This document shows positions 1-11,381 of a DNA stretch of 64,000 nucleotides, one piece after another. The stretch is from the NCBI RefSeq assembly GCF_004364435.1, contig NZ_SOCT01000002.1, forward strand, positions 620,001 through 684,000, in the 5' to 3' direction. Each line of letters begins with the position of its first letter. Within the stretch, counting starts at the first letter, position 1. This stretch comes from Pseudomonas sp. LP_7_YM. GTDB lineage: Bacteria > Pseudomonadota > Gammaproteobacteria > Pseudomonadales > Pseudomonadaceae. A program made the position numbers and the translations under genes. A model generated the notes under the pieces. The model was not told where the DNA came from, ran no database searches, and worked only from the letters and a program-made list of their open reading frames with translations.

Positions 1-711
<711 letters not shown>

Positions 712-813
712 TTGCGGGTCGCATCTTTCGTAAAGTGGCGGGTATTCTACCGTGGTGACGGTAAAGGCCAAGACAAGGCCAGCGCCGGTTTTTGATCAAA
801 GGAACGAGTAATC

Positions 814-1281
814 ATGGCAAGGCGTTTGGCAGCAGCGGTGGCGCTGATCGGAAGTGTGTTGCTCAGCGGGTGCGGAGCGGATCTGGGGACGGACCAGAAT
901 GGTCAGAAGATCGCCAGCGACCGCATCGACAAGCATTGGCTGGTGGTCAACTATTGGGCCGAATGGTGTGGCCCGTGCCGTACCGAAATTCCGGAACTGA
1001 ATAAACTGGCCGAGCAGGTCGGCGGGCAGAACGTCAGTGTGTTCGGGGTCAACTTCGACAATCTTCAGGGTGAAGACCTGAAAACCGCCAGCAACGCGCT
1101 GGGCATCACGTTTACCGTGCTGGCCCAGGATCCGGCCGATCAATACGAGCTGCCCAAGAGCGAAGCCTTGCCAATCACCTACATCATTGACGACAAGGGC
1201 AAGGTGCGCGAACAGTTGATGGGCGAGCAGACCGCAGCCGGTGTGATGCAGAAACTGACGGAGTTGAAGGGCAAGGGCTAA
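814..1281 (+). CDS. TlpA-like thiol:disulfide oxidoreductase, lipoprotein
   Basis: 155 residues. An N-terminal signal ends in a lipobox (LLSGC, Cys20), so the protein is probably anchored to a membrane facing the periplasm. The thioredoxin-like domain has the redox motif WCGPC within NYWAEWCGPCRTEIPELN and the cis-Pro region ALPITYIIDDKGKV. Proteins of this type reduce or shuffle disulfides of envelope proteins or haem-handling factors; the substrate cannot be told from sequence. It is divergent from arsC-wrbA, with about 100 nt between the two starts. Confidence 0.87.
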   Translation: MARRLAAAVALIGSVLLSGCGADLGTDQNGQKIASDRIDKHWLVVNYWAEWCGPCRTEIPELNKLAEQVGGQNVSVFGVNFDNLQGEDLKTASNALGITFTVLAQDPADQYELPKSEALPITYIIDDKGKVREQLMGEQTAAGVMQKLTELKGKG

Positions 1282-1353
1282 CGCTCCTTATCCCGCCATC
1301 ACGTCCGATGGCAGGAGCCAGTCAGCTGGCTCCTGCAGTGTGTGCGTCGAAGA

Positions 1354-1758
1354 TCAACCTTCGTCGGGCCAGAACCGCAGCGGCAGGCCAGCGCCGGGCC
1401 ACAACTGCAACTGCTCGACCTGCGACACATCCCAGCGCTGGATCGTGCCCAACGCTTCGAGGAACCGATGTTCCTGTTCCACCAGCGCCGGTGCGCACAG
1501 TTTGCGGGTGCTGCCCACCGGCCCGAAACTCAACGCTTCACCGTCCAGTCGATACGCTGCGAACCAATGGTTGCAGCCTGCATTGCCAAAGGCCCGACCG
1601 TCGTTGCCCAAGGTCATGGTCAGGTGGCTGTTGTCGAGCAGCGGACGTTCACCGATCCACTCCAGCCCATAGCCATGATCACGCCTGAGGGCTTCGGTGT
1701 TGGTCGCACAGCCGGTCAGCAGCGTCGCGGCGAACAGGGTCAATACCAGCGATTTCAT
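1354..1758 (-). CDS. META-domain lipoprotein (HslJ-like)
   Basis: 134 residues with a lipoprotein signal (ATLLTGC, Cys17). The body contains the META/HslJ hallmark segments LTMTLGNDGRAFGNAGCNHW and GPVGSTRKLCAP, and ends LRFWPDEG. The family is of unknown biochemical role; HslJ of E. coli is a heat-inducible outer-membrane lipoprotein linked to novobiocin resistance. The ATG overlaps the stop of the upstream gene by 4 nt (ATGA), so both are probably read from one transcript. Confidence 0.82.
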   Translation of the reverse strand: MKSLVLTLFAATLLTGCATNTEALRRDHGYGLEWIGERPLLDNSHLTMTLGNDGRAFGNAGCNHWFAAYRLDGEALSFGPVGSTRKLCAPALVEQEHRFLEALGTIQRWDVSQVEQLQLWPGAGLPLRFWPDEG

Positions 1759-2192
1759 GCAGCGCTCTTGGCGCAGGCCGGGCACAGATGGGTCTCGCCC
1801 ACGGTCTTCCAACCCAGCTCGGCGATGCGTGCGGCCGCGGCCGGTTTCAGGGCTTTCTTGCCGTCCTTGCCATCGACCATGAACTCGATGTCCTTCTCTT
1901 TGCCACACGCGTTGCAATTGACTTTCCACTGGTGAATCGCAAGCTCGGTGAATGCTGGACCATTGGCCACCGCGACCCATTGGCCGGGCGGATTGATCAG
2001 GTGCCGGACCTTTTCCACATTCAGGCGCATGTACAGGTCTTTGCTGCCTTTGACAGTGACGAGCAAGACGTCGTCGTGCTTGATCGAGCCGCCGTTGCCG
2101 GTCACTTGATAGCGCCCGACAGCCAGGCTGCGGCATTCGATCAGGGTGTGCTGCGGGGTGAGCATGCTGTAGCGAAAATCGTGTTCGGCCAT
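1755..2192 (-). CDS. Conserved hypothetical protein with paired CxxC motifs
   Basis: 145 residues. The N-terminal half has a beta-rich pattern (SIKHDDVLLVTVKGSKDLYM); the C-terminal half has two Cys pairs, CNAC and CPAC, about 44 residues apart, which could form a zinc ribbon or a redox site. No known domain is recognised. I set the start at MAEHDFRYS because GGAG lies 7 nt upstream; an in-frame ATG 24 nt further up has no such site. It overlaps the META-domain gene by 4 nt. Function unknown. Confidence 0.75.
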   Translation of the reverse strand: MAEHDFRYSMLTPQHTLIECRSLAVGRYQVTGNGGSIKHDDVLLVTVKGSKDLYMRLNVEKVRHLINPPGQWVAVANGPAFTELAIHQWKVNCNACGKEKDIEFMVDGKDGKKALKPAAAARIAELGWKTVGETHLCPACAKSAA

Positions 2193-2404
2193 GAGGGTCT
2201 CCAAATTTGCGCGCATGCTAACACTTTAGAGGCCGATTCCCGCTGCCGGTGGGCGGCAGAGCTCGGTCGCGAAGCAGCACTTATGAGAGAGAGCGAATCC
2301 ATTGACGGTACGGCGGCACGGCCGCCGCGCTTCTTTCGTTTGCACCTTTTATTGTGAATGAATGCGCTCGCGCAGAGTATTTTAGGCATCCGGGGGCGCT
2401 GGAT

Positions 2405-3391
2405 CTACACCAGATTCTGCGGGCTCCCCGCCGCCCAGCGCGCAATGTTTTCCAGCGTCGTCTGTGCAATGGCGCCCAGCGCCTCGCGGGTCAGAAACGC
2501 CTGATGCGCGGTGATCACCACGTTCGGGAACGTCAGCAACCGCGCAAGCACGTCATCCTGCAGCGGCAGATCCGAGCGGTCCTCGAAGAAGAGTTGCGCT
2601 TCCTCCTCATACACATCCAGCCCCAGATAACCCAGTTGGCCGCTTTTCAGCGCCTCGATCAGCGCCGGGGTGTCGACCAGCGCGCCGCGTCCGGTGTTGA
2701 TCAACATCGCGCCACGCTGCATGCCTGCCAGCGAGTGTTGATTGATCAGATGCCGGGTGTGCTCATTGAGCGGGCAATGCAGACTGATGATCTGCGCTTC
2801 GGCCAGCAGTTGATCCAGCGGCAGATAGCGGGCGCCCAGAGCCTCTATCAGAGGATTGGGGTACGGATCATAAGCCAGCAGCTTGCAACCGAAACCGGCC
2901 ATGATTCGCGCGAACGTGGCGCCGATCTGTCCGGTGCCAACCACGCCGACGGTCTTGCCCACCAGGTCGAAACCGGTCAGGCCGTGCAGGGTGAAGTCGC
3001 CATCGCGGGTGCGGTTGTAGGCGCGGTGCAGGTGCCGGTTAAGGGCCAGGATCAACGCCACCGCATGCTCGGCCACGGCGTGGGGTGAATACGCCGGAAC
3101 CCGAACCACGCTGATGCCCAGGCGACTGGCGGTGGGCAGGTCGACGTGGTTGAAACCGGCGGAGCGCAGGGCGATGAGCTTGGTGCCGCCGGCAGCCAGG
3201 TGTTCGAGGACGGGGGCGCTGAGGTCATCATTGATGAAGGCGCAGATCACCGGATAGCCGTCAGCCAGCGCCGCGGTGTCGAGGCTCAACCGCGCGGGCT
3301 GGAAATGCAGCTCGATCCCGGGTGTGAGCTGCGCAGCGCCGGCAAAACTGTCACGGTCGTAGTTCTGGCTGCCGTAAAGGAGGGTGCGCAT
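2405..3391 (-). CDS. ldhA: D-2-hydroxyacid dehydrogenase (fermentative D-lactate dehydrogenase type)
   Basis: 328 residues. NAD-binding Rossmann motif GVVGTGQIGATFARI lies at about residues 150-165. The catalytic set of the D-specific 2-hydroxyacid dehydrogenases is present: Arg in NTGRGALVD, Glu in DVYEEEAQLFF and His in VVITAHQAFLT. The RSAGFNHVDL and YSPHAVAEHAVAL segments fit the LdhA/DdhA subgroup that converts pyruvate to D-lactate. Start MRTLLYGSQNYD was taken from family practice; the longer reading frame upstream runs into the palindromic repeat at 3430-3521. Confidence 0.9.
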   Translation of the reverse strand: MRTLLYGSQNYDRDSFAGAAQLTPGIELHFQPARLSLDTAALADGYPVICAFINDDLSAPVLEHLAAGGTKLIALRSAGFNHVDLPTASRLGISVVRVPAYSPHAVAEHAVALILALNRHLHRAYNRTRDGDFTLHGLTGFDLVGKTVGVVGTGQIGATFARIMAGFGCKLLAYDPYPNPLIEALGARYLPLDQLLAEAQIISLHCPLNEHTRHLINQHSLAGMQRGAMLINTGRGALVDTPALIEALKSGQLGYLGLDVYEEEAQLFFEDRSDLPLQDDVLARLLTFPNVVITAHQAFLTREALGAIAQTTLENIARWAAGSPQNLV

Positions 3392-3429
3392 GAGGGTTCC
3401 TTCTGAGACTTCGCATTCGCTGATGCGCC

Positions 3430-3521
3430 GTGGGAGCAAGCTTGCTCGAAAAGGCAATATCACAGACATATTGATGTCTGTGACCGAAGCGGCCTCTTCG
3501 CAAGCAAGCGTGTTCCCACAG
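3430..3521. repeat. REP doublet (REPIN-like), GCAAGCTTGCTCG type
   Basis: Inverted pair of REP-like elements between ldhA and gacS: GTGGGAGCAAGCTTGCTCG at 3430-3448 and its approximate complement ending in GTTCCCACAG near 3521. The spacer holds a perfect 10-bp hairpin, TCACAGACAT-ATTG-ATGTCTGTGA (3460-3483). This arrangement is typical of Pseudomonas REPINs moved by RAYT transposases. Confidence 0.75.
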
Positions 3522-3576
3522 ATTTAGGGTTGGCTTTCATTAAGCAGGGCAGGGCCATTCGAACCATTGACCCATA

Positions 3577-6330
3577 TCAAGCCGTCACCCGGGCTTCGAT
3601 TTCCAGTCGGGTGATTGCCTGCTCCAGATCGTCCAGGGCCTTTTCGCTTTCCGGCGAGTCCTGTTTGAGCAGGGTTTCGCTGCGTTGGCAGGCGGCGCGC
3701 AGTTGTGGCACGCCACAATAGCGGGTGGCGCCGTGCAGGCGGTGGACGCGTTCGATCAATGCCACATGGTCGTGGGTTTCGCGCGCCGCGTGGATGGCTT
3801 CACGGTCAGTGTCCAGCGAGGCCAGCAGCATCGCCAGCATGTCGGCAGCCAGATCGGCCTTGCCTGCCGCCAGACGCAAGCCTTCCTCATGATCGAGCAC
3901 TTGCAGGTTCACGCCGGCGTGGCTGATCTCGTGATGGCGCTCCGGCGCCTGATTACGCAGCGCCAGGCCGGTCCATTTGAGTACCACCTGGGCCAGCTGC
4001 CGTTCGCTGATCGGCTTGGTCAGGTAGTCGTCCATACCGCTTTGCAGCAGCGCGCGTTTTTCATTGGCCATTGCATGGGCGGTGAGGGCGACAATCGGCA
4101 GCGAGGTGGCGTGACGCTCGGTTTCCCAGCTGCGAATGGCCTCGGTGGCCTGACGTCCGTCCATGCCGGGCATCTGCACGTCCATCAGCACCAGGTCGAA
4201 TGTCTCGTCCTGCACCGCCTGAACCGCAGCATAGCCACTGTCCACTGCCAGCACCTTGGCGCCCATGTCTTCGAGCAACGTCTGCACCAGCAGCAGGTTG
4301 GCGGGATTGTCGTCCACGCACAGGATGCGTGGTGGACGGCTGGAAACCGGCTCGGGCGCTTCGTTGCGCAGCTGCTTGGGGGTGATCAGCTCTGACAAAG
4401 CGCGGCGCAGCTTGCGCGTGCACGCAGGTTTGGCCTGCAACTGGCTATAAGGATCAGGCACCGACGCCTGATACAGCGCCTGTTCGGTGGTCGGGCACAA
4501 CACCAGCACCTTGCAGTCGAGGTTTTCCAGATCCCAGATTTGCTGGCGCAAGCGCTCGGGCGGCAATTGGTGCGCAGTCACCCCGAGCACGGCCATTTCG
4601 ATGGAGTGGGGCGTTTGGTGAACCACCGTAACGCCGTTGATGAGGTTTTCCAGGTTGTTGAACACCATCGGTTGCAGGCCGCAGTCTTCCAACTGGTGTT
4701 CCAGCGCCTGACGCGCCAGATCGTGGTGCTCCAGCACCGCCACGCGACGGCCCATCAACGGCGGGGAGGGCAGGTCTTCGAGGTCGTCGCGGGTCTTGGG
4801 CAGCGCCAGGCTGATCCAGAATTGCGAACCTTCACCGGGGGTACTTTCCACGCCGATCTCGCCACCCATCTGCTCGATCAGCCGCTTGGAAATCACCAGC
4901 CCCAGGCCGGTGCCGCCGGAGTGCCGTGATAACGAGTTATCGGCCTGACTGAAGGCCTGAAACAAGGCGCGCACGTCCTGGCTCGACAGGCCGATGCCGG
5001 TGTCCTGCACACTGATGCGCAATTGAACCTTGTCATCCTGCTCATCTTCCAGCATGGCCCGGGCGACAATGGTGCCCTCACGGGTGAACTTGATCGCGTT
5101 GCTCACCAGATTGGTCAGGATCTGCTTGAGGCGCAACGGGTCGCCCACCAGCGACAATGGCGTGTCGCGGTACACCAGGCTCACCAGTTCCAACTGTTTG
5201 GCGTGAGCAGCGGGGGCGAGAATGGTCAGGGTGTCCTGCAACAGATCGCGCAGATTGAACGGAATGGCGTCGAGCACCAGCTTGCCGGCCTCGATCTTCG
5301 AGAAATCGAGGATTTCGTTGATGATGCTCAACAGGTTGTCGGCAGATTTTTCGATGGTCCCCAGATAGTCGTACTGGCGCGGCGTCAGTTCGCTTTTTTG
5401 CAGCAAATGGGTAAAGCCGAGAATGCCGTTGAGTGGCGTGCGAATCTCATGGCTCATATTGGCCAGAAACTCGGACTTGATACGGCTGGCTTCCAGCGCT
5501 TCCTTGCGTGCCATATCCAGCTCGATGTTCTGGATCTCGATGGTCTCCAGGTTCTGTCGCACATCCTCGGTGGCCTGCTCGATATTGTGCTGCAGTTCTT
5601 CCTGAGCGTTCTGCAAGGTTGCGGCCATGCGGTTGATGCCCGAGCCGAGTTCGTCCAGCTCGTTGCTGCCCATCAGCGGCAGGCGCGCTTCGAGATTGCC
5701 GTCCTTCAATTGCGCGACCACATGCTTGATCTGAGCGATCGGCCCGTTGATGGTGCGGCTCATGCGCAACGCCAGGACCGCGGTCATGCCCAGCCCGGCG
5801 GCGATCAGCAGCAGGCTTGCAAACAGGCTGCGATAGCCGCGCAGCAAGGTGCCGCTGTGAGACAGTTCCAGCTCGACCCAGCCCAGCAGGCGGTCGGCTT
5901 CCTCCGGGATGATTTCGCCGGTCAGGTGCCGGTTACGCCCGAACACCGGCATCAGATAACGCGTTGCGTCGTTATCGGACCGCTGCAGCATGTGCGTGCT
6001 GTTACCGATCGGCGCCTGATTGATCATCGATGGCCCTGCATGGGCCAGCACCATGCGGTCAGCGTCGAGAAACGACACCGCGCGCACATCGGCCTGTTCC
6101 AGAACCTGTCCGGCGATGCGTTCGAGCATGGCCTCGTCGCGATGGGCCAGCGCGGCAGCGGATAAGGGTGCCAGTTCGTTGGCGATCATTTCGCCGCGCT
6201 TAAGCAGTTGAGTCTGTAGCTCCGAGAGCTGCATCCAGGTGAAATAGCCGCCCAGCAGCCCCGCCATCAGGCAGGTCGGCAACAGGGTCAACAACAATAC
6301 GCGGCCTTTGATGCCCAGCTTGGTCAGCAC
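3577..6330 (-). CDS. gacS: Global-regulator hybrid sensor kinase GacS
   Basis: 917 residues, the usual GacS length. Order: TM helix (about 10-32), periplasmic loop, second TM (about 168-190), HAMP, coiled coil, HisKA with H294 in [15 protein letters not shown], HATPase ([23 protein letters not shown]), receiver with D717 in [13 protein letters not shown], and HPt with H863 in [12 protein letters not shown]. All three phosphorelay residues are intact. GacS passes phosphate to GacA, which drives RsmY/RsmZ sRNAs and thereby secondary metabolism, biofilm and virulence. The start is GTG, read as [10 protein letters not shown], with GGAG 7 nt upstream. cysM is divergent, as in other pseudomonads. 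Confidence 0.96.
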   Translation of the reverse strand: MLTKLGIKGRVLLLTLLPTCLMAGLLGGYFTWMQLSELQTQLLKRGEMIANELAPLSAAALAHRDEAMLERIAGQVLEQADVRAVSFLDADRMVLAHAGPSMINQAPIGNSTHMLQRSDNDATRYLMPVFGRNRHLTGEIIPEEADRLLGWVELELSHSGTLLRGYRSLFASLLLIAAGLGMTAVLALRMSRTINGPIAQIKHVVAQLKDGNLEARLPLMGSNELDELGSGINRMAATLQNAQEELQHNIEQATEDVRQNLETIEIQNIELDMARKEALEASRIKSEFLANMSHEIRTPLNGILGFTHLLQKSELTPRQYDYLGTIEKSADNLLSIINEILDFSKIEAGKLVLDAIPFNLRDLLQDTLTILAPAAHAKQLELVSLVYRDTPLSLVGDPLRLKQILTNLVSNAIKFTREGTIVARAMLEDEQDDKVQLRISVQDTGIGLSSQDVRALFQAFSQADNSLSRHSGGTGLGLVISKRLIEQMGGEIGVESTPGEGSQFWISLALPKTRDDLEDLPSPPLMGRRVAVLEHHDLARQALEHQLEDCGLQPMVFNNLENLINGVTVVHQTPHSIEMAVLGVTAHQLPPERLRQQIWDLENLDCKVLVLCPTTEQALYQASVPDPYSQLQAKPACTRKLRRALSELITPKQLRNEAPEPVSSRPPRILCVDDNPANLLLVQTLLEDMGAKVLAVDSGYAAVQAVQDETFDLVLMDVQMPGMDGRQATEAIRSWETERHATSLPIVALTAHAMANEKRALLQSGMDDYLTKPISERQLAQVVLKWTGLALRNQAPERHHEISHAGVNLQVLDHEEGLRLAAGKADLAADMLAMLLASLDTDREAIHAARETHDHVALIERVHRLHGATRYCGVPQLRAACQRSETLLKQDSPESEKALDDLEQAITRLEIEARVTA

Positions 6331-6622
6331 ATTCTTTCTCCGGCAATCACGGTCAGGTGCGCGCTTGTTCCGCAAGATCGCAGCAAGGCCTGCACCCTGG
6401 TCGCCTCTGGACGTCGTTTGGTTTGCGCAGTGTAGCCACTTGCGCGAGGGGAATCCCGGCTAAATGGCAGCCTGCCTTGGGCTCCGGTCGAGCTCTTGGG
6501 GCAGAGCCCGAACAATCGTGCTTATTCCTTTTTGCCATATGTACCTCACTTTGCGTGATATGGGCTTGAAGCGATTGCCGGTATGATAGGCGACCCCCGC
6601 ACGTCCGGATCGCGAACACGCC
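6331..6622. promoter_or_regulatory. Divergent gacS / cysM promoter region
   Basis: 292 nt without a credible gene. It must hold the promoters for gacS (leftward) and cysM (rightward). A TATGAT hexamer at 6582-6587 is a plausible -10 for cysM, but I find no convincing -35 at 16-18 nt. The cysM ATG has no strong Shine-Dalgarno. Confidence 0.4.
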
Positions 6623-7525
6623 ATGACCCTGCAGTATCAAACCATCGCCGATTGCGTCGGCAATACCCCGCTGGTGCGTCTGCAACGCATGGCGGGGAAT
6701 ACCAGCAATACGTTGCTGCTCAAGCTTGAGGGCAATAATCCGGCCGGTTCAGTGAAAGACCGACCGGCGCTGTCGATGATTACCCGTGCCGAGCTGCGCG
6801 GCCAGATCCATCAGGGCGACACCCTGATCGAAGCGACATCCGGCAACACCGGCATTGCCTTGGCCATGGCTGCGGCAATCAAGGGTTATCGAATGATCCT
6901 GATCATGCCTGACAACTCCAGTGCCGAACGCAAGGCTGCCATGACGGCCTATGGCGCCGAGCTGATCCTGGTCAGTAAAGAGGAAGGCATGGAAGGTGCG
7001 CGTGACCTGGCCGAACGCATGCAGGCCGAAGGTCGCGGCAAGGTGCTGGATCAGTTCGCCAACGGCGACAACCCCGAAGCGCATTACGTCGGCACCGGCC
7101 CGGAAATCTGGCAGCAGACCGGCGGCACCATTACCCATTTCGTCAGTTCCATGGGCACCACGGGCACCATCATGGGCACCTCGCGCTATCTCAAGGAGCA
7201 GAATCCGGACATTCGCATCGTCGGCCTGCAGCCCATGGACGGCTCGGCAATCCCGGGTATCCGGCGCTGGCCCCATGAATATCTGCCGAAAATCTATAAC
7301 GCGGACCGCGTTGACCAGATCATGGACATGGCCCAGAGCGAAGCCGAGGAGGTCATGCGTCGGCTGGCGCGTGAGGAAGGCATTTTCTGTGGCGTGTCCT
7401 CGGGCGGTGCCGTTGCGGGCATGTTGCGGCTGTCTCAAGAAGTGGAAAATGCGGTCATGGTCGCGATCATTTGTGACCGTGGCGACCGTTATCTGTCCAC
7501 CGGTGTCTACGATGCGCCCAACTGA
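6623..7525 (+). CDS. cysM: Cysteine synthase B (O-acetylserine sulfhydrylase)
   Basis: 300 residues, PLP fold type II. The PLP lysine lies in [15 protein letters not shown], the substrate loop in [14 protein letters not shown], the phosphate-binding loop in [16 protein letters not shown] and the C-terminal [11 protein letters not shown]. It makes cysteine from O-acetylserine and sulfide or thiosulfate. Its stop codon shares one base with the start of rlmD, so the pair is translationally coupled. Confidence 0.95.
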   Translation: MTLQYQTIADCVGNTPLVRLQRMAGNTSNTLLLKLEGNNPAGSVKDRPALSMITRAELRGQIHQGDTLIEATSGNTGIALAMAAAIKGYRMILIMPDNSSAERKAAMTAYGAELILVSKEEGMEGARDLAERMQAEGRGKVLDQFANGDNPEAHYVGTGPEIWQQTGGTITHFVSSMGTTGTIMGTSRYLKEQNPDIRIVGLQPMDGSAIPGIRRWPHEYLPKIYNADRVDQIMDMAQSEAEEVMRRLAREEGIFCGVSSGGAVAGMLRLSQEVENAVMVAIICDRGDRYLSTGVYDAPN

Positions 7526-8880
7526 TGGCCAAGCGTGATTCAGGCCTGCGTTTCCAGCCCACTGGCGGCACCCGGACAGCGCAGGTCCCTACCGGTAAAA
7601 AACAACGTTTGAGCATCGAGCGGATGGCCAACGATGGCCGCGGAATCGGCTTTGTAGACGGTCGCACCTGGTTCGTCGCTGGCAGTCTGGCCGGTGAAGA
7701 GGTTGAAGCCCGTGTGCTCGGCGCTCACGGCAAGGTGGTCGAAGCGCGCACCGAGCGTGTGTTCCAGGCCAGCCCTCTGCGCCGTCCCGCGCCGTGCAAG
7801 CACTTTGGTCGTTGCGGCGGTTGCAGCGTGCAGCAGATGCCGCGCGAGGAGCAGCTTGCCCTGAAACAGCGCATGCTCGCCGAGCAGCTCAGTCGCATTG
7901 CCGGCGTCGAACCCGAGGAGTGGGCCGCGCCGCTGACCGGTGACGAATATGCGTATCGTCGACGGGCGCGCATCGCCGTACGTTGGGGCGCCAAGGGCAA
8001 GCGCCTGGAAGTCGGCTTTCGCGCAGCGTCCAGTCAGGACATCATCGCCATTGAAGAATGCCCGGTGCTGGTACAGGCGTTGCAGCCGATCATGACCGCT
8101 TTGCCGGCCATGCTTTCAAGCCTGAGCAAGCCGCAGGCGCTGGGGCATGTGGAATTGTTCAGCGGTTCGGCCAATGCCGTTTTGCTGCGCCATACCGCGC
8201 CGCTGGCCGCAGAGGATCTGGCGATCCTTGGGGCTTTCTGCGTGATCCATGACGCTCAGCTCTGGTTGCACGGTGAAGGTGAACCGCAGCCTGTAGACGC
8301 TTCAGCGCAACTGGGTTATCACCTGGGCCCCTGGAATCTTGAACTGGCGTATCGTCCCGGTGACTTCGTGCAGGTCAACGCCCAGGTCAACTCGGCAATG
8401 ATTGCACAGGCCCTGTCGTGGCTTGCGCCTCGTGCCGATGAACGAGTACTGGACTTGTTCTGCGGGCTTGGTAACTTCGCATTACCGCTGGCGCAGATCG
8501 CCCGCGAGGTGGTGGCGGTGGAGGGCGTCGAGACCATGGTCCGGCGCGCTACCGCCAACGCAACGGGCAATGGTTTGCACAATGTGCAGTTTCATCGGGC
8601 GGATCTGTCTCAGCCACTGGACAAGGCGTCCTGGGTGGCGGAAGGTTTTCCCGCAGTGCTGCTCGATCCCCCGCGCGACGGGGCGTTCGAAGTGGTCGGC
8701 AAACTCAGGAATCTGGGCGCCGAACGATTGGTGTATGTGTCGTGCAACCCGGCAACCCTGGCGCGCGACACGGTCGAATTGATCAGGCAGGGCTACCGAT
8801 TAAAACGTGCCGGAATTCTCGATATGTTTCCGCAGACAGCGCATGTCGAGGCGATGGCGTTATTTGAAGCGAGTAAGTGA
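7525..8880 (+). CDS. rlmD: 23S rRNA (uracil-1939-C5)-methyltransferase RlmD
   Basis: 451 residues. N-terminal TRAM-like segment (about 25-80), then the 4Fe-4S cluster cysteines in [14 protein letters not shown], a central RNA-binding part, and the SAM-dependent domain with [27 protein letters not shown] and the catalytic Cys in [13 protein letters not shown]. It methylates U1939 of 23S rRNA. The order cysM-rlmD-relA is conserved in Pseudomonas. ATG starts on the last base of the cysM stop. Confidence 0.96.
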   Translation: MAKRDSGLRFQPTGGTRTAQVPTGKKQRLSIERMANDGRGIGFVDGRTWFVAGSLAGEEVEARVLGAHGKVVEARTERVFQASPLRRPAPCKHFGRCGGCSVQQMPREEQLALKQRMLAEQLSRIAGVEPEEWAAPLTGDEYAYRRRARIAVRWGAKGKRLEVGFRAASSQDIIAIEECPVLVQALQPIMTALPAMLSSLSKPQALGHVELFSGSANAVLLRHTAPLAAEDLAILGAFCVIHDAQLWLHGEGEPQPVDASAQLGYHLGPWNLELAYRPGDFVQVNAQVNSAMIAQALSWLAPRADERVLDLFCGLGNFALPLAQIAREVVAVEGVETMVRRATANATGNGLHNVQFHRADLSQPLDKASWVAEGFPAVLLDPPRDGAFEVVGKLRNLGAERLVYVSCNPATLARDTVELIRQGYRLKRAGILDMFPQTAHVEAMALFEASK

Positions 8881-9040
8881 GGCAGCAGGTTCAAGGAGTT
8901 GAATCGGTGCCTTACACGGAGTCTCGTTTAATCCGACTGGCCCGCGCATGCGCGACCTTGCAAGGCCCGCAAGGAACATGCGCTGAAGAAGGCTGGCGAC
9001 TGATGGCGCATTTCATCGCGCCGTAGGGAAGGTAAGCAAC

Positions 9041-11284
9041 ATGGTACAGGTGAGAGCACACCAGCCGATAAACACAGACGGCAGTATCAACCTCGACGCG
9101 TGGCTTGATCATGTGGTTAGCGTCGACCTGGCAGTGGATCGACAGGCATTGAAAGAGGCCTGTGAATTCGCCCGACAAGCCGAGCAACAAGACAACGCCG
9201 CCAAGAACCTCTGGGCGGAAGGCACGTCGAGTTTTCAGACGGGCCTGGAAATCGCTGAAATCCTGGCCGACCTCAAACTCGATCAGGATTCACTCATCGC
9301 CGCCGTGCTTTACCGCGCGGTGCGTGAAGGCAAGATTCCCTTGCCCGACGTCGGTCAGCGTTTCGGGGCGACCGTGGCCAAGCTGATCGACGGCGTGCTG
9401 CGCATGGCGGCCATCAGCGCCAGTCTCAGCCCCCGTCAATCACTGGTGCTTGGCACTCAGGCCCAAGTGGAAAACCTGCGCAAGATGCTGGTGGCCATGG
9501 TCGACGATGTGCGCGTGGCGCTGATCAAGCTCGCCGAGCGTACCTGCGCCATCCGCGCGGTGAAAAACACTGATGACGAAAAGCGCAACCGGGTCGCCCG
9601 GGAAGTCTTCGACATCTACGCGCCGCTGGCACACCGTTTGGGCATCGGTCACATCAAGTGGGAGCTGGAGGACCTGTCCTTCCGCTATCTGGAGCCTGAG
9701 CAATACAAACAGATCGCCAAGCTGCTGCATGAGCGTCGCCTGGATCGCGAACGCTTCATCACCGATGTCATGTCGCAGCTGGAAAACGAACTGCTGGCCA
9801 CGGGAGTCAAGGCCGACATCAGCGGTCGGGCCAAACACATCTATTCAATCTGGCGCAAAATGCAGCGCAAGGGTCTTGAGTTCAGCCAGATCTACGACGT
9901 TCGTGCCGTTCGCGTGCTGGTGCCGGAAATGCGCGATTGCTACACCGCACTCGGGATCGTCCATACCCTGTGGCGGCACATTCCCAAAGAGTTTGACGAT
10001 TACATCGCCAACCCCAAGGAAAACGGCTATCGCTCGCTGCACACTGCAGTGATCGGCCCGGAAGGCAAGGTGCTGGAAGTGCAGATCCGTACGCACGCCA
10101 TGCACGAAGAGGCCGAGCTGGGCGTCTGCGCCCACTGGCGTTACAAGGGCACCGACGTCAAACCCAGCTCCAACCATTACGAAGAGAAAATCTCCTGGCT
10201 GCGTCAGGTGCTGGAGTGGCACGAAGAACTGGGCGACATCGGCGGTCTGGCCGAGCAGCTGCGGGTCGATATCGAACCGGATCGGGTCTATGTCTTTACC
10301 CCGGACGGTCACGCTATCGACCTGCCCAAAGGCGCGACGCCGCTGGACTTCGCCTACCGCGTGCACACCGAGATCGGTCACAACTGCCGTGGCGCCAAGA
10401 TCAACGGGCGCATCGTGCCGCTCAACTACAGCCTGCAGACCGGTGAGCAGGTCGAGATCATCACCAGCAAGCACGGCACGCCGAGCCGCGACTGGTTGAA
10501 CTCGAACCTGGGGTACATCACCACCTCGCGGGCGCGGGCGAAGATCGTTCACTGGTTCAAGCTGCAGGCCCGCGATCAGAACGTCGCAGCCGGCAAGGTG
10601 CAGCTTGAGCGCGAACTGGCGCGTCTGGCGTTGCCACAGGTGGATTTCGACAAGTTGGCGGAAAAGGCCAACATGAAGATGGCCGAAGACATGTTCGCCG
10701 CCCTTGGTGCGGGCGATCTACGCCTGGCGCAACTGGTCAATCTGGCGCAGCAACTGGTCGAGCCGGAGCGCGGCAATGAACAGCTTGAGCTGATTCCGCG
10801 CAAGGCGACAGGGTACAAACCGGGCAAGCGTGGCGACATTCAGATCCAGGGCGTCGGTAACCTGATGACGCAAATGGCGGGTTGCTGCCAGCCGTTGCCG
10901 GGCGATGCCATCGTCGGCTACATCACTCAGGGCCGTGGGGTGAGCATCCACCGTCAGGACTGTGCCTCGGTGTTGCAGCTGGGTGGGCGCGAGCCTGAGC
11001 GGATCATTCAGGTCAGCTGGGGCCCGGTGCCGGTGCTGACCTATCCGGTGGACATCATCATCCGCGCTTACGACCGTTCCGGGCTGCTGCGTGACGTGTC
11101 GCAGGTGCTGCTCAACGAACGCATCAATGTGCTGGCGGTCAACACCCGCTCCAACAAGGAAGACAACACGGCATTGATGTCGCTGACCATCGAGATTCCC
11201 GGGCTGGATGCACTGGGCCGTCTGCTGGGGCGGATTTCGCAGTTGCCGAACATCATCGAGACCCGGCGTAACCGAACACCTTAA
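9041..11284 (+). CDS. relA: GTP pyrophosphokinase RelA
   Basis: 747 residues, ribosome-linked (p)ppGpp synthase. The N-terminal hydrolase-like domain is degenerate: where SpoT has the metal-binding His-Asp pair, this protein reads VLYRAVREGKIPLP. The synthetase domain is intact (YDVRAVRVLV, EFDDYIANPKENGYRSLHT, EVQIRTHAMHEEAELG) with the EFDD signature of monofunctional RelA. TGS follows (DRVYVFTPDGHAIDLP), then a zinc-finger region (GCCQPLPGD, HRQDC) and a C-terminal ACT domain. GGAAGG precedes the ATG. It triggers the stringent response on amino-acid starvation. Confidence 0.96.
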   Translation: MVQVRAHQPINTDGSINLDAWLDHVVSVDLAVDRQALKEACEFARQAEQQDNAAKNLWAEGTSSFQTGLEIAEILADLKLDQDSLIAAVLYRAVREGKIPLPDVGQRFGATVAKLIDGVLRMAAISASLSPRQSLVLGTQAQVENLRKMLVAMVDDVRVALIKLAERTCAIRAVKNTDDEKRNRVAREVFDIYAPLAHRLGIGHIKWELEDLSFRYLEPEQYKQIAKLLHERRLDRERFITDVMSQLENELLATGVKADISGRAKHIYSIWRKMQRKGLEFSQIYDVRAVRVLVPEMRDCYTALGIVHTLWRHIPKEFDDYIANPKENGYRSLHTAVIGPEGKVLEVQIRTHAMHEEAELGVCAHWRYKGTDVKPSSNHYEEKISWLRQVLEWHEELGDIGGLAEQLRVDIEPDRVYVFTPDGHAIDLPKGATPLDFAYRVHTEIGHNCRGAKINGRIVPLNYSLQTGEQVEIITSKHGTPSRDWLNSNLGYITTSRARAKIVHWFKLQARDQNVAAGKVQLERELARLALPQVDFDKLAEKANMKMAEDMFAALGAGDLRLAQLVNLAQQLVEPERGNEQLELIPRKATGYKPGKRGDIQIQGVGNLMTQMAGCCQPLPGDAIVGYITQGRGVSIHRQDCASVLQLGGREPERIIQVSWGPVPVLTYPVDIIIRAYDRSGLLRDVSQVLLNERINVLAVNTRSNKEDNTALMSLTIEIPGLDALGRLLGRISQLPNIIETRRNRTP

Positions 11285-11285
11285 A

Positions 11286-11363
11286 ACAGCCACAAGCTTT
11301 AAACGGCAAGCTGCAAGTTGTCCACGTGCTGCTTGCAACTTGGGGCTTGCGGCTTATGGCTGT
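11286..11363. repeat. Imperfect inverted repeat between relA and mazG
   Basis: Outer arms ACAGCCACAAGC and GCTTATGGCTGT pair with one mismatch; inner arms AAGCTGCAAGTTG and CAACTTGGGGCTT also pair imperfectly. The whole intergenic space is nearly filled by this cruciform. It resembles the AGCTTGCAACTTG-rich intergenic repeats of Pseudomonas. It could act as an RNA hairpin between the two genes; no U-tract follows, so it is not a plain terminator. Confidence 0.65.
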
Positions 11364-11381
11364 GACCGAAGAGATTCTCGA

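Noticed and set aside
1354..2136. 260-codon open frame covering the META-domain gene
   Set aside because: The N-terminal half is out-of-frame reading of the upstream overlapping gene; only the last 134 codons form the lipoprotein.
5023..6165. Long open frame (380 codons) opposite gacS
   Set aside because: Antisense shadow of a GC-rich gene; low-complexity Gln/His/Val composition and no ribosome-binding site.
9287..9420. Loss of the His-Asp site in RelA as a mutation
   Set aside because: Degeneration of the hydrolase site is normal for RelA of gamma-proteobacteria.
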